Notes: generated by a model from the letters alone, not told the origin. 64,000 bases of DNA from Nitrospira tepida (GCF_947241125.1 NZ_OX365700.1:1723245-1787244), one strand, 5' to 3'; numbered from the stretch's first letter, positions 12,178 through 20,039 are shown. Numbers and translations are program-made.

Positions 12178-13494
12178 ATGCATCGAATGGGTCTTGCACG
12201 GTTCGGGCTGGCAGTGATCGCCGGTCTGGCCTCAGCCGGGTCGGCCTGGGGCCAAGTGCCGGCAGCGGCGCCGGCGATCAACGAGGCCGACACCGCATGG
12301 GTCCTCGTGTCGTCGGCCTTTGTCTTGGCCATGACCTTGCCGGGGCTGGCGCTGTTCTATGGCGGATTGGTCCGGAGCAAGAACGTGCTGGGGACGATCA
12401 TGCAGACTTTTGTGGTCGTGTGCCTGGTCAGTCTCTTGTGGATGGCCGTCGGCTACAGCCTGGCGTTCGGTCCCGACACCGAGGGCCTGGTCGGCAATCT
12501 GGACTGGATCGGGTTGAGCGGCGTGGGGCTGGCGCCGCATGCGGCCTATGGCCCCACGATCCCGCATCAAGCTTTCATGGTCTTTCAGATGATGTTTGCG
12601 GCCATCACGCCGGCCTTGATCACCGGCGCCTTTGCCGAGCGCATGAGATTCAGCGCGCTCGTCCTCTTCGCCGGACTCTGGTCGCTGGCGATCTATTGCC
12701 CGATCGCGCACTGGCTGTGGGGCGGCGGATGGCTGGCCCGCTTGGGAGCCTTGGATTTCGCCGGGGGCGCAGTGGTGCACCTCAGCTCGGGCGTGAGCGC
12801 GCTGGTGTGCGCGCTCGTCCTCGGAGCGCGTCAGGGTTACGGGACGGATTATCTGGCGCCGCACAATCTTCCGATGGTGCTTCTCGCGACCGGTTTGCTG
12901 TGGTTCGGCTGGTTCGGCTTCAACGCGGGCAGCGCCCTGGGCGCGAACGAAACCGCGGTCATCGCCTTTACGGCCACCCATATCGGCGCCGCCGCGGGGG
13001 CGCTGGCCTGGCTGGCAGTGGAATGGGCCCATCGCGGAACCCCGACGGTGCTGGGAATCGCAAGCGGCGCGGTGGCCGGGCTGGCGATGGTGACGCCAGG
13101 GGCGGGCTACGTCGGCCCGGTTTCAGCGCTGCTGATCGGAGGGGTGGCCGGAGCCCTGTCCTATTGGGCCATCATGAAGAAGGGCAAGCTCGGTTACGAC
13201 GACGCGCTCGACGTGGTCGGCATCCATGGAGTGGCCGGAGTGTTTGGAATGGTGATGACGGGATTGCTGGCTTCCAAGGGCGTCAACGCATCCGGGGCCG
13301 ACGGGCTCTGGAGCGGCAACCTGCATTTCTTTGGAGTCCAGATCCTAGCCGTGGTGGCGGTGAGCTTCTTTTCCGCCGCGGGGACGCTGGTCATTTTGAA
13401 ATTAGTCGATCGGGTGGTCGGCCTGCGCGTGACGGCAGAGGAAGAACGGATGGGGTTGGATCTCAGCCAGCACAACGAGCGTGCCTATTCCTGA
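12178..13494 (+). CDS. amt: Ammonium transporter Amt (copy 2)
   Basis: A 438-residue Amt channel with an N-terminal signal sequence (ARFGLAVIAGLASAGSAWG) and about 11 membrane segments. It keeps the gate region HQAFMVFQMMFAAITPALITGAF and both pore histidines (FAGGAVVHLSSGVSAL; LDVVGIHGVAGVFG). It is highly similar to copy 1 along its full length, including the C-terminal LSQHNERAYS, so a duplication is likely. It follows cynS by 42 bp and may take up or recover ammonium produced by cyanase. It is not paired with its own P-II gene here. Confidence 0.96.
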   Translation: MHRMGLARFGLAVIAGLASAGSAWGQVPAAAPAINEADTAWVLVSSAFVLAMTLPGLALFYGGLVRSKNVLGTIMQTFVVVCLVSLLWMAVGYSLAFGPDTEGLVGNLDWIGLSGVGLAPHAAYGPTIPHQAFMVFQMMFAAITPALITGAFAERMRFSALVLFAGLWSLAIYCPIAHWLWGGGWLARLGALDFAGGAVVHLSSGVSALVCALVLGARQGYGTDYLAPHNLPMVLLATGLLWFGWFGFNAGSALGANETAVIAFTATHIGAAAGALAWLAVEWAHRGTPTVLGIASGAVAGLAMVTPGAGYVGPVSALLIGGVAGALSYWAIMKKGKLGYDDALDVVGIHGVAGVFGMVMTGLLASKGVNASGADGLWSGNLHFFGVQILAVVAVSFFSAAGTLVILKLVDRVVGLRVTAEEERMGLDLSQHNERAYS

Positions 13495-13539
13495 TGCTGA
13501 AAACGGCCTCTGATTCATGCGTTGCCCGTGATCTTAGAG

Positions 13540-13742
13540 CGGCTGGTGTGGGCACAGGTTTAGTTGAGGGATGAGCTGGCCCCGGTAGTTTGATCGCAGG
13601 CACCTCACAATGGAGTGAGGATGTAAGCGCAGAATAGAACAACAGATCCGGCAGTGTTGTCGGATTGGCTGGCAAAGGCGCCGGCGGTGAGCGGGAAGGG
13701 TGATGAGGCGCCCTCCCTTGCATCGCGGCGCCTTTTGTTTTT
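13540..13742 (+). ncRNA. Candidate structured small RNA or long leader ending in a terminator
   Basis: This gene-free stretch folds into several local hairpins: CCTCAC-aatgga-GTGAGG (13602-13619), ATCCG pairing with CGGAT around 13646-13665, and the terminator at 13706-13742. No open frame with family resemblance was seen. It could be an independent small RNA, a 3' untranslated region of amt2, or a leader for the downstream wHTH-amt3 genes. No known RNA family was recognised and the 5' end is a guess. Confidence 0.3.
13706..13742 (+). terminator. Intrinsic terminator after amt2
   Basis: AGGCGCC (13706-13712) and GGCGCCT (13727-13733) form a 7-bp GC-rich stem with a 14-base loop. It is followed by TTTTGTTTTT, ending at 13742. 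This is the strongest terminator on the + strand between amt2 and amt3 and separates the two transcription units. Confidence 0.75.
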
Positions 13743-13762
13743 GGTGATGGGTTGATGAACAG

Positions 13763-13877
13763 TTTCTCCGGCGGCCTATGAAAAACGACGGAAGGGAAAC
13801 GGGCGTGGGTGCTTCTCCGCCGGCACAGTGACGAAAAGACGATGAAGGGCCGCCGGTTCTAGCAAAGCTTGGTATGG
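13763..13877 (+). repeat. Structured repeat, unit A (first of a tandem pair)
   Basis: Begins TTTCT, then CCGGCGGCC (13768-13776), which is the exact complement of GGCCGCCGG at 13848-13856. The tail that follows is AGCAAAGCTTGGTATGG. The interior is longer than in the other units (about 70 bases) and includes a second partial 5' arm (TTCTCCGCCGGC, 13813-13824), as if it arose from a deleted copy. It shares the layout of units B, C, D and E in this window. The function of the family is not known to me. Confidence 0.7.
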
Positions 13878-13905
13878 GTAATAAGGAGAAGAAGCAGCGG
13901 CGGTG

Positions 13906-13975
13906 TTTCTCCGGCGGCATCAATGAAGAGGGGCTACGCCCGATGAGCCGCCGGCTCTAGCGAAGCTTGGTATGG
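13906..13975 (+). repeat. Structured repeat, unit B (second of the pair, abuts an RBS)
   Basis: TTTCT, arm CCGGCGGC (13911-13918), an inner hairpin GGGC-tac-GCCC, arm GCCGCCGG (13947-13954) and tail AGCGAAGCTTGGTATGG. The last GG of the tail is also the start of GGAGG (13974-13978), the ribosome-binding site of the gene at 13984. The arrangement suggests that the element lies in the 5' untranslated region of the wHTH-amt3 operon and could affect ribosome access. That is inference from position. Confidence 0.75.
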
Positions 13976-13983
13976 AGGCGAAC

Positions 13984-14187
13984 ATGGCTATGACAACGAC
14001 GGAAACCATGGTCATCGACATCTTACGTCAAGAGGGCGAGCAGACCCTTGAGAGTCTCTGGCATCGGTCCGGGTTGGATTGGGTGCAAGTGTTCGGCGCG
14101 ATCGACCACCTCAGTCGATCAGGAGAAGTATCGTTGCGGCGTGCGACGGAACGCCATTACCAGGTCTCGCTGACGGGGATGAGATGA
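13984..14187 (+). CDS. Small winged-helix-like protein of 67 residues, unknown function
   Basis: The sequence resembles a winged helix-turn-helix: a helix ETMVIDILRQEGEQTLESL, a recognition-like part SGLDWVQVFGAIDHLSRSG, then a wing EVSLRRATERHYQVSL. ATG 13984 is chosen over an in-frame ATG at 13972 because GGAGG at 13974-13978 gives a 5-base spacing. Its stop overlaps the amt3 start (ATGA), so the two are translationally coupled. A regulator or partner of Amt3 is plausible, but this is inference. No family name can be given with confidence. Confidence 0.7.
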   Translation: MAMTTTETMVIDILRQEGEQTLESLWHRSGLDWVQVFGAIDHLSRSGEVSLRRATERHYQVSLTGMR

Positions 14188-15320
14188 CGCAGGCGGCGGC
14201 CCAGACCCTCTGGTCGCTGATCGCGACGAGCCTCGCGACCCTGGTCGTCCCGGGCGTGGCCCTGTTTTACGGAGGGATGGTGCGGAGAAAGAACGTGCTC
14301 AACACGATCGGCATGCCATTCAGCGCCCTGGCGGTCGTCTCGCTTGCGTGGTTGTGCGTCGGCGAGGGATTGACCTACGGGCGGGATGGGGTCGGATCGC
14401 TGCGTCCGCTCTTTCACGCCGTCATGGCATCGCTGGCGCTGGCTCTGGTGGCCGGCGCCATCGTGGAGCGGGTCCGCTTCCTGTTCTTTCTCCTGTTCGG
14501 CCTGCTCTGGAGCCTGCTGGTATACGGACCGGTCGTGTCCTGGCTCTGGGCCGGAGGGTGGCTCGCGAACCTGGCCTCGCTGGATTTTGCCGGAGGCGCG
14601 GTCGTCCATCTCAGCGCCGGCGTGACCGCCCTGGTCGCGGCCGTCGTCATGGGGAAGCGGCGGGGCTATGGTCAGGTCGAAATCCTGCCCAATCACTTGC
14701 CGTTCTCGTTCCTGGGGGCCGGCTTGATGTGGGTCGGCTGGTTCGGCTTGTCCGCCGGAGCGGGACCGGCCTCGATGTCCACCGTAACGACCGCCTTTGT
14801 TGCGATCCAACTGTCCGGCGCGGCGGCGGGTCTGGTATGGATGGCGGCGGAATGGCTGCAACGGGATAAACCGACGGCGTTGGGCATGGCCAGCGGGGTC
14901 GTGGCCGGTCTGGTGGCCATTTCGCCGGGAGCCGGCTACGTGAGTCCCTTATCCGCCGTCGTCATCGGGATCGGGGCCGGCGGGCTCTGCTACATGGCCG
15001 TGAATTACGTCAAGCTCATCCTGGGCTATGACGACTCGCTGGACGTGTTCGGTATGCACGGGGTCGGCGGCGCCTGGGGCATGGTGGCGACGGGCCTGTT
15101 CGCGTCGACCGAGGTCAATCCGGACGGAAGCGACGGGCTGTTCTACGGCTATCCCTATCAGTTCTTCGCGCAGTTGGTCGCCGCCGGCGCCGTCGCGGCC
15201 TTCGCCGCAGGGATGACCCTGCTCCTGTTGAAGGGCTTGGCGTTCGTGGTCTCGCCGCGCGTGGACGAATCGGCGGAAGCGATGGGATTGGATCTGTCAC
15301 AACATGGAGAGAAGGGATAG
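14184..15320 (+). CDS. Divergent Amt-family transporter (copy 3)
   Basis: A 378-residue Amt/MEP-like membrane protein that starts at ATG 14184, overlapping the previous stop. It has no signal sequence, unlike copies 1 and 2. Both pore histidines are kept (FAGGAVVHLSAGVTAL; LDVFGMHGVGGAWG). The stretch that carries the substrate vestibule and Phe gate in copies 1 and 2 (HQAFMVFQ) is missing and replaced by VGSLRPLFHAVMASLALALV. This suggests altered recognition or a sensor-like role. It stands between a small winged-helix gene and the Rieske/cytochrome b genes, and carries a two-unit structured repeat upstream. Confidence 0.88.
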   Translation: MTQAAAQTLWSLIATSLATLVVPGVALFYGGMVRRKNVLNTIGMPFSALAVVSLAWLCVGEGLTYGRDGVGSLRPLFHAVMASLALALVAGAIVERVRFLFFLLFGLLWSLLVYGPVVSWLWAGGWLANLASLDFAGGAVVHLSAGVTALVAAVVMGKRRGYGQVEILPNHLPFSFLGAGLMWVGWFGLSAGAGPASMSTVTTAFVAIQLSGAAAGLVWMAAEWLQRDKPTALGMASGVVAGLVAISPGAGYVSPLSAVVIGIGAGGLCYMAVNYVKLILGYDDSLDVFGMHGVGGAWGMVATGLFASTEVNPDGSDGLFYGYPYQFFAQLVAAGAVAAFAAGMTLLLLKGLAFVVSPRVDESAEAMGLDLSQHGEKG

Positions 15321-15327
15321 GAGGCTT

Positions 15328-15774
15328 ATGGCCATCATTCACGATGATGTGGGGCGGCGGCGATTTTTGAGCCAAGCAGTGATGGGCTTCGGCCTGCTGT
15401 TCGGGATGGGTCTACTCGGCCTGAGATTTTTCCAGTTTTTGGTGCCGGCGCACAGACCGAAACGGATCGAGTCGGTCCTGCTGGGAACCGAGGAGAGCCT
15501 GCCGCTGGACGATGCCGTCCCGATGGAGTTCGGCGGACACAAGCTGCTCGTGCTGAAAACCGGCGAGGGAATCGCCGCCTTTTCCAGGCGTTGTACCGAT
15601 CTGGGCTGCCTGGTGTCCTGGGACAAGCGGCGCGAAGAGTTTGTCTGTCCCTGCCACCAGGGCATTTACGATAAGCGTGGACTCAACATCGCGGGACCGC
15701 CGCCTCGCCCGTTGGACCGCTTTGACATCGTCAAACGGGGAGGACAGTTGTACGTCAACATTCAGAGCGCGTGA
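15328..15774 (+). CDS. Rieske iron-sulfur protein with an Asp in place of one His ligand
   Basis: Small electron-transfer subunit of a bc-type complex. It has 148 residues, a Tat-like anchor (GRRRFLSQAVMGFGLLFGMG) and a C-terminal Rieske fold. The cluster motifs read C89-T-D91-L-G-C94 and C107-P-C109-H110. Canonical Rieske proteins have C-T-H-L-G-C, so the first of the two His ligands is Asp here (codon GAT at 15598). The other three ligands and both disulfide cysteines are present. TAGGAGG precedes ATG 15328; an upstream in-frame start at 15304 lacks one. A cytochrome b gene follows. The change should alter cluster stability or potential; it could also be a neutral feature of this lineage. 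Confidence 0.9.
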   Translation: MAIIHDDVGRRRFLSQAVMGFGLLFGMGLLGLRFFQFLVPAHRPKRIESVLLGTEESLPLDDAVPMEFGGHKLLVLKTGEGIAAFSRRCTDLGCLVSWDKRREEFVCPCHQGIYDKRGLNIAGPPPRPLDRFDIVKRGGQLYVNIQSA

Positions 15775-15819
15775 CAGAGATCGACGGTGAAGAGTGAGGT
15801 TAGGGACTTGGTAGCTTCC

Positions 15820-15857
15820 TTCTCAGTACCCAGTTCTCAGCACTCAGCACTCAGTCA
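15820..15857 (+). repeat. Short CAGCACT/CAGTACC tandem repeat
   Basis: Degenerate direct repeats of a 7-8 base unit (CTCAGTACC, CAGTTCT, CAGCACT, CAGCACT, CAGT) lie between the Rieske and cytochrome b genes. A matching run occurs at 38071-38110 before purQ. It does not encode anything obvious. Confidence 0.7.
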
Positions 15858-15869
15858 TAACGGGGCAAC

Positions 15870-16904
15870 ATGGCATCGACTACATCACCAACACCGCAAG
15901 TAGCCGAATCGAAAAGTGAAAGCAAGAGCTGGATCGACTATATCCAGAAGGACCTGCCCGAGCATCTGGATTGGTGGCCCTACACGCTCGGAGCGATTCC
16001 GCTGACGTTGTTCGGGTTCCTGGTGACGACCGGGCTGCTGTTGACTTTCTACTATGTGCCGTCGCCGGGGAAGGCCTATGAGAGCGTCGAGCACATTACG
16101 CACGAGGTGTACCTGGGCTGGTTCATACGGGGCGTCCATAAGTTTTCCGTGGATCTCATGATCCTGTTCCTGCTGTTCCACGTGATCCGTGTGTTTCTCA
16201 CGCGCGCCTACCGGACGCCGGGAGAATTGAAATGGGTAAGTGGCTCGATCGTCCTGTTCGTGACGTTCGCGATGGGGTTCACCGGCTACTCATTGATTTT
16301 TGACAATGTCTCCTACTGGGGCATGACGGTCGTCACCAATATGCTGGGCTCGTTGCCGATCGTCGGGACACCGCTTCTCTACCTGCTGCGCGGAGGCGAA
16401 GAGGTTTCCGACAACACGTTGTTGCGGCTCTATGACCTGCACACCAAGTTGCTGCCGGTGCTGCTCGTCGTGCTGGTGGGCGGGCACGTCATCACCGTGC
16501 GGTTGATCGGCTTCGCGGATGTGGCCGGGAGCCGCAGCTTCCATCCGTTCTATCCGGTTCACACCCTGTATATGGGGGCCGTCGCCGTGGGGCTGCTGTT
16601 GTTGATCGTGGATCTGGTCATGATCTTTCCGCCGACCTTGGGGCCGCCCGCCAATCTTCAAGAGGTTGCAGCGGACGTGTCGCCGCCCTGGTATTTCTCC
16701 GCGCCTTATATGGTGATTTCTTTGCTCCCGGGACCGGTCGCCTTGTGGGGGTTGCTTGCTGGCGCGGGGTTGTTCGTCGTCTATCCGTTCGTGGATCGCG
16801 CGCTGGCGCAGCGGGGTTGGCCGATGGGTCTCATCAATGGGGTGGTGGGGGCGATCGCCCTTGGGACGATGATCGTCCTGATGTATCTGGACACGAGGAT
16901 GTGA
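15870..16904 (+). CDS. Cytochrome b (b6 type, fused length) of a divergent bc-type complex
   Basis: Di-heme membrane cytochrome, 344 residues with about 8 membrane segments. The heme ligand pairs are His90/His104 and His191/His206, spaced 14 and 15 apart as in cytochrome b6. The subunit IV-like part follows in the same chain. The Qo-site motif PEWY reads P-P-W-Y here (residues 272-275, codon CCC at 16686), so the conserved Glu is Pro. With the Rieske protein upstream and an octaheme cytochrome c downstream, it likely passes electrons between the quinone pool and c-type hemes. Loss of the PEWY Glu together with the Asp Rieske ligand suggests a non-standard quinol site. Confidence 0.92.
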   Translation: MASTTSPTPQVAESKSESKSWIDYIQKDLPEHLDWWPYTLGAIPLTLFGFLVTTGLLLTFYYVPSPGKAYESVEHITHEVYLGWFIRGVHKFSVDLMILFLLFHVIRVFLTRAYRTPGELKWVSGSIVLFVTFAMGFTGYSLIFDNVSYWGMTVVTNMLGSLPIVGTPLLYLLRGGEEVSDNTLLRLYDLHTKLLPVLLVVLVGGHVITVRLIGFADVAGSRSFHPFYPVHTLYMGAVAVGLLLLIVDLVMIFPPTLGPPANLQEVAADVSPPWYFSAPYMVISLLPGPVALWGLLAGAGLFVVYPFVDRALAQRGWPMGLINGVVGAIALGTMIVLMYLDTRM

Positions 16905-16955
16905 GTGTAACCGGAACCTAGTCGGGCAAGGGAACAGTTCTGGAGGGAGCTAGCA

Positions 16956-18377
16956 ATGGATGATCTGGATAACAAACTGGAGAACAAGACAGAGCCGGCG
17001 CATGGGGGCAACGGCGCCCTGAATTTCACTCGCTACATGATCGGCGGGTTGTGTCTGATCCTGTTTCTGGCCCTGACCGGGGTCGGTTACGTGCAGGTGG
17101 AAGAGCGACGCGAGGGCGGCATCAGGCCGTTTGTCTCGGCGGAGAACAAGAAGTGTATTGATTGCCACCTGGCGAAGGATGTCTCGGTAGGTGGGATCAA
17201 CGATTGGAAGGTCAGCCGCCACGCGCCGAAAGGGATCGGCTGCGTCGAATGTCACCGGGCGGAAAAGGGCGACGCCGATGCCTACGACCATGAAGGTTTC
17301 CTGATCTCCACGCTCGTGACCCCCAAGGATTGCATGCGCTGCCATGACAAGGAGGCTGGTCAGTTCGAACGGTCCCATCATGCCAAGGCCGCCCAATTCA
17401 TCGGTTCGTTGGACAATTTTCTCGGCAACGTCGTGGAGGGGCCGGAGGTCGGCACGACCGGATGCGCCGGTTGCCATGGGAGCGTGGTCAAGGTGATGGA
17501 AAACGGGAAGCTCCATCCCTCGACCTGGCCGAATTCGGGGATTGGCCGGGTGAACCCCGACGGATCGAAAGGCACCTGTTCTGCCTGCCATGCGCGGCAC
17601 GGGTTCTCCGTGGCGCAAGCGCGGCAGCCGGAGAGCTGTGGGCGTTGTCACATGGGGCCGGACCATCCGCAAATCGAGGCCTACTATGAAAGCAAGCACG
17701 GGGTCCTGTTCACGGCAAACAAGGACAAGATGAAGCTCAGCCATCCAAAAGACGCCTGGTTGCCCGGGAAGGACTATCAATTCCCCACCTGTGCCACCTG
17801 CCACATGAGCGCGACCTCGACCCAGGAGGTGACGCACGATGTCGGAGACCGAATCAGTTGGACCCTGCGTCCGGTGATTTCGACGCGCTTGGAAAACCAC
17901 GAGGCCAGGCGCAAGGCCATGACCCAGGTTTGCTCGTCCTGCCACAGCGAGCAGATCGTCGAGCGGTTCTTCACGCAGATGGATAGCGGGATCGCGCTCT
18001 ATAACGAGAAGTTCGGCAAGCCGGCGAAGGTCGCCATGGACCGGCTGAAGGAACTGGGGAAGATCACGCCCACGCCGTTCGACGAGGAAATCGAATGGGT
18101 GTTCTACGAACTCTGGCACCATGAAGGCCGGCGCGCCCGCCATGGCCTGTCCAAGATGGCGCCGGATTACGTGCATTGGCAGGGCTTTTACGAGGTGGCC
18201 AAACACTTCTATGTCAAATTTCTTCCAAAAGTGAGGGAGCTGTCTCCGGCGGTCGCCAAGGATCTCCTGGCGCAGGAGACACACCGATGGATGGAGAAAG
18301 GCATGACCAAGGACGAGATTGCACAGATGCTGGAGTTTTACGACAAGGAGATGCAAGGCAAGCGCGGCGGCGGATAA
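16956..18377 (+). CDS. Octaheme cytochrome c of the hydroxylamine-oxidoreductase family
   Basis: 473 residues with an uncleaved N-terminal membrane anchor (MIGGLCLILFLALTGVGYV, about 28-46) and eight CxxCH heme sites beginning at Cys67, 96, 126, 170, 208, 228, 279 and 326. Heme count and spacing fit HAO-like octaheme proteins. The C-terminal part has the family-like HHEGRRARHG and MAPDYVHWQGFYEV. HAO relatives either oxidise hydroxylamine or reduce nitrite, depending on a Tyr that crosslinks heme 4; I cannot place that Tyr with certainty. Neighbours (b-type cytochrome, Rieske, NirA) favour nitrite or hydroxylamine conversion at the periplasmic face fed by quinol. GGAGGGAGC lies upstream of the ATG. 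Confidence 0.9.
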   Translation: MDDLDNKLENKTEPAHGGNGALNFTRYMIGGLCLILFLALTGVGYVQVEERREGGIRPFVSAENKKCIDCHLAKDVSVGGINDWKVSRHAPKGIGCVECHRAEKGDADAYDHEGFLISTLVTPKDCMRCHDKEAGQFERSHHAKAAQFIGSLDNFLGNVVEGPEVGTTGCAGCHGSVVKVMENGKLHPSTWPNSGIGRVNPDGSKGTCSACHARHGFSVAQARQPESCGRCHMGPDHPQIEAYYESKHGVLFTANKDKMKLSHPKDAWLPGKDYQFPTCATCHMSATSTQEVTHDVGDRISWTLRPVISTRLENHEARRKAMTQVCSSCHSEQIVERFFTQMDSGIALYNEKFGKPAKVAMDRLKELGKITPTPFDEEIEWVFYELWHHEGRRARHGLSKMAPDYVHWQGFYEVAKHFYVKFLPKVRELSPAVAKDLLAQETHRWMEKGMTKDEIAQMLEFYDKEMQGKRGGG

Positions 18378-18411
18378 TCGAGAAAGGCACAAAAGGCACG
18401 AAAGGATTGTT

Positions 18412-19986
18412 ATGAACAAGATCGAGGCCATCAAACGAGAGCGAGACGGACTGGTGGTTCGGGACCTGATTGCCCACTACGCGGCGGCCGGGTGGCAATC
18501 GATTCCGGAGGCTGACGTCCAGCGGCTCAAGTGGCATGGCCTCTTCTTGCGCAACCCGACGGCGGGGTTCTTCATGCTCCGCGTGCGGATTCCCGGAGGG
18601 CTGACGACGACGTGCCAGTTGCGGGTGTTGGCGGACCTGGCTGGGACCTATGGGAACGGTTTGCTGGATGTGACAACGCGCCAACAAATCCAGCTTCGGC
18701 ACCTGCGGATCGAAGACGTCCCCGCAGTGTTTGCTAGGATGGAAGAAGTCGGACTGACATCGCTGCAAACCGGCATGGACAACGTGCGGAACGTGATGAC
18801 CTGTCCGGTGTCAGGGCTCAGTCCGGATGAGATCGTGGACAGCATAGGACTGGCGCGGGCTATCAACGAGGAGGTTATCGGAAACGCGACCTTTTCCAAT
18901 TTGCCCAGGAAACTGAATGTGGCCGTGACCGGCTGCCCGCACAACTGTGTCCACATGGAAACGCAAGATCTGGCCTTGGTCCCCGCCTACTACGATCTGG
19001 GCCATGACCGTTGCGTCGGCTTCAATGTGCTGGTGGGCGGCAAGCTTGGCTCCGGCGGGTATCGCATCGCCACGCCCCTGGATGTCTTTGTGAGTCCGGA
19101 AGAGGCGCTGGAAGTCTGTCGGGCGATCCTGGAAGTCTATCGCGACCATGGGCCCAGGGAGAATCGCACGCAGGCGAGATTGGCCTTTTTGATCGACGCC
19201 TGGGGAGAGGCCCGGTTCAGAGCGGAGGTTGAAGCGCGGGTGGGAAAACCTCTGCGGCCGGCCGGCGTCGATGCTCGGAAGCATGGTGAGCAAGACCATG
19301 TTGGGATCTTCCGGCAACGGCAACGGGGGATGAACTATGTGGGACTGAAGGTCCTCGTTGGACGGGTCACGGCGGGCGATCTCGTGAAGGTGCTCGATCT
19401 GGCTGATAAGTACGGCAACGGGGAGGTGCGCCTGGCGCCCAATCAAGCGCTGATCATTCCCAATGTCAGCGATCGGAAGGTCGGTGAGCTGGCCGAGGAA
19501 CCCTTGCTCAAACGATTCACCTACAATCCCAATGCCCTCTATCGGGGTCTCGTGAGTTGTGTCGGGAGCGACTACTGCAACCTGGCGGTGATCGAAACCA
19601 AATCGCGAGCGGTCCAGACGGCCAAGGCGCTGGAGGCAAGACTGAGCACGACCTTGAAGCCGATCACCATGCACTGGTCGGGCTGTCCGGCCGGCTGCGG
19701 CAACCATCTGGTGGCGGACGTGGGCTTGCTGGGCAAAAAAGCCAAGGTCGATGGCAAAGTGGTCGAGGCGGTGGATGTCTATATCGGTGGGCGGTCCGGG
19801 CCGGACCCCAAACCGGCGATCAAGCTCATGGAGGACATCCCCTGCGAGAGGTTGCCGATGGTCCTCGAAGGGCTGCTCCCGTATCACACGAGGGAGAAGA
19901 TGCATCGGGTGCGGGGCCGCGAACAAAGGAAGCCGGCGGCGGCTGCGCCTCCGGCGACTGAGCGCGCGGCCTGCCGGGTCGCGTGA
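18412..19986 (+). CDS. nirA: Siroheme nitrite reductase, NirA type
   Basis: Reduces nitrite to ammonium for assimilation using six electrons from ferredoxin. It has 524 residues. It shows the two-fold NirA/SirA repeat: an N-terminal half-domain (GGLTTTCQLRVLADLAGTYG), the siroheme region NLPRKLNVAVTGCPHNCVH, and the Fe4S4 cysteines in SCVGSDYC and SGCPAGCGNH. The start at ATG 18412 is chosen because an earlier in-frame start (18319) lies within the preceding gene. It follows the octaheme gene by 34 bp. A sulfite reductase is the main alternative; gene context favours nitrite. Confidence 0.92.
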   Translation: MNKIEAIKRERDGLVVRDLIAHYAAAGWQSIPEADVQRLKWHGLFLRNPTAGFFMLRVRIPGGLTTTCQLRVLADLAGTYGNGLLDVTTRQQIQLRHLRIEDVPAVFARMEEVGLTSLQTGMDNVRNVMTCPVSGLSPDEIVDSIGLARAINEEVIGNATFSNLPRKLNVAVTGCPHNCVHMETQDLALVPAYYDLGHDRCVGFNVLVGGKLGSGGYRIATPLDVFVSPEEALEVCRAILEVYRDHGPRENRTQARLAFLIDAWGEARFRAEVEARVGKPLRPAGVDARKHGEQDHVGIFRQRQRGMNYVGLKVLVGRVTAGDLVKVLDLADKYGNGEVRLAPNQALIIPNVSDRKVGELAEEPLLKRFTYNPNALYRGLVSCVGSDYCNLAVIETKSRAVQTAKALEARLSTTLKPITMHWSGCPAGCGNHLVADVGLLGKKAKVDGKVVEAVDVYIGGRSGPDPKPAIKLMEDIPCERLPMVLEGLLPYHTREKMHRVRGREQRKPAAAAPPATERAACRVA

Positions 19987-19995
19987 AGGGGAAGT

Positions 19996-20039
19996 TTGAC
20001 GTTGCCTCGCGTCCAGATATACAGTAGTGATGTCACTAC
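19996..20039 (+). promoter_or_regulatory. Promoter and palindromic operator of the Phd/VapC toxin-antitoxin operon
   Basis: TTGACG (19996-20001) and TATACA (20018-20023) with a 16-bp spacer form a sigma-70-type promoter. Immediately after the -10 lies GTAGTGA-TG-TCACTAC (20024-20039), a perfect 7-bp inverted repeat with a 2-bp centre. It overlaps the expected transcription start, where antitoxin autorepressors bind. It also overlaps the ATG at 20030, which argues that translation starts later. Confidence 0.7.

Noticed and set aside
12111..13574. 487-codon + frame overlapping amt2
   Set aside because: Alternative frame of amt2; composition (Arg/Gly/Ala-rich, no membrane segments) is that of a frame shadow.
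13763..13975. CRISPR-like array made of the tandem structured units
   Set aside because: Only two units per site, internal parts pair with themselves, unit and spacer sizes do not fit repeats and spacers, and no cas genes are present.
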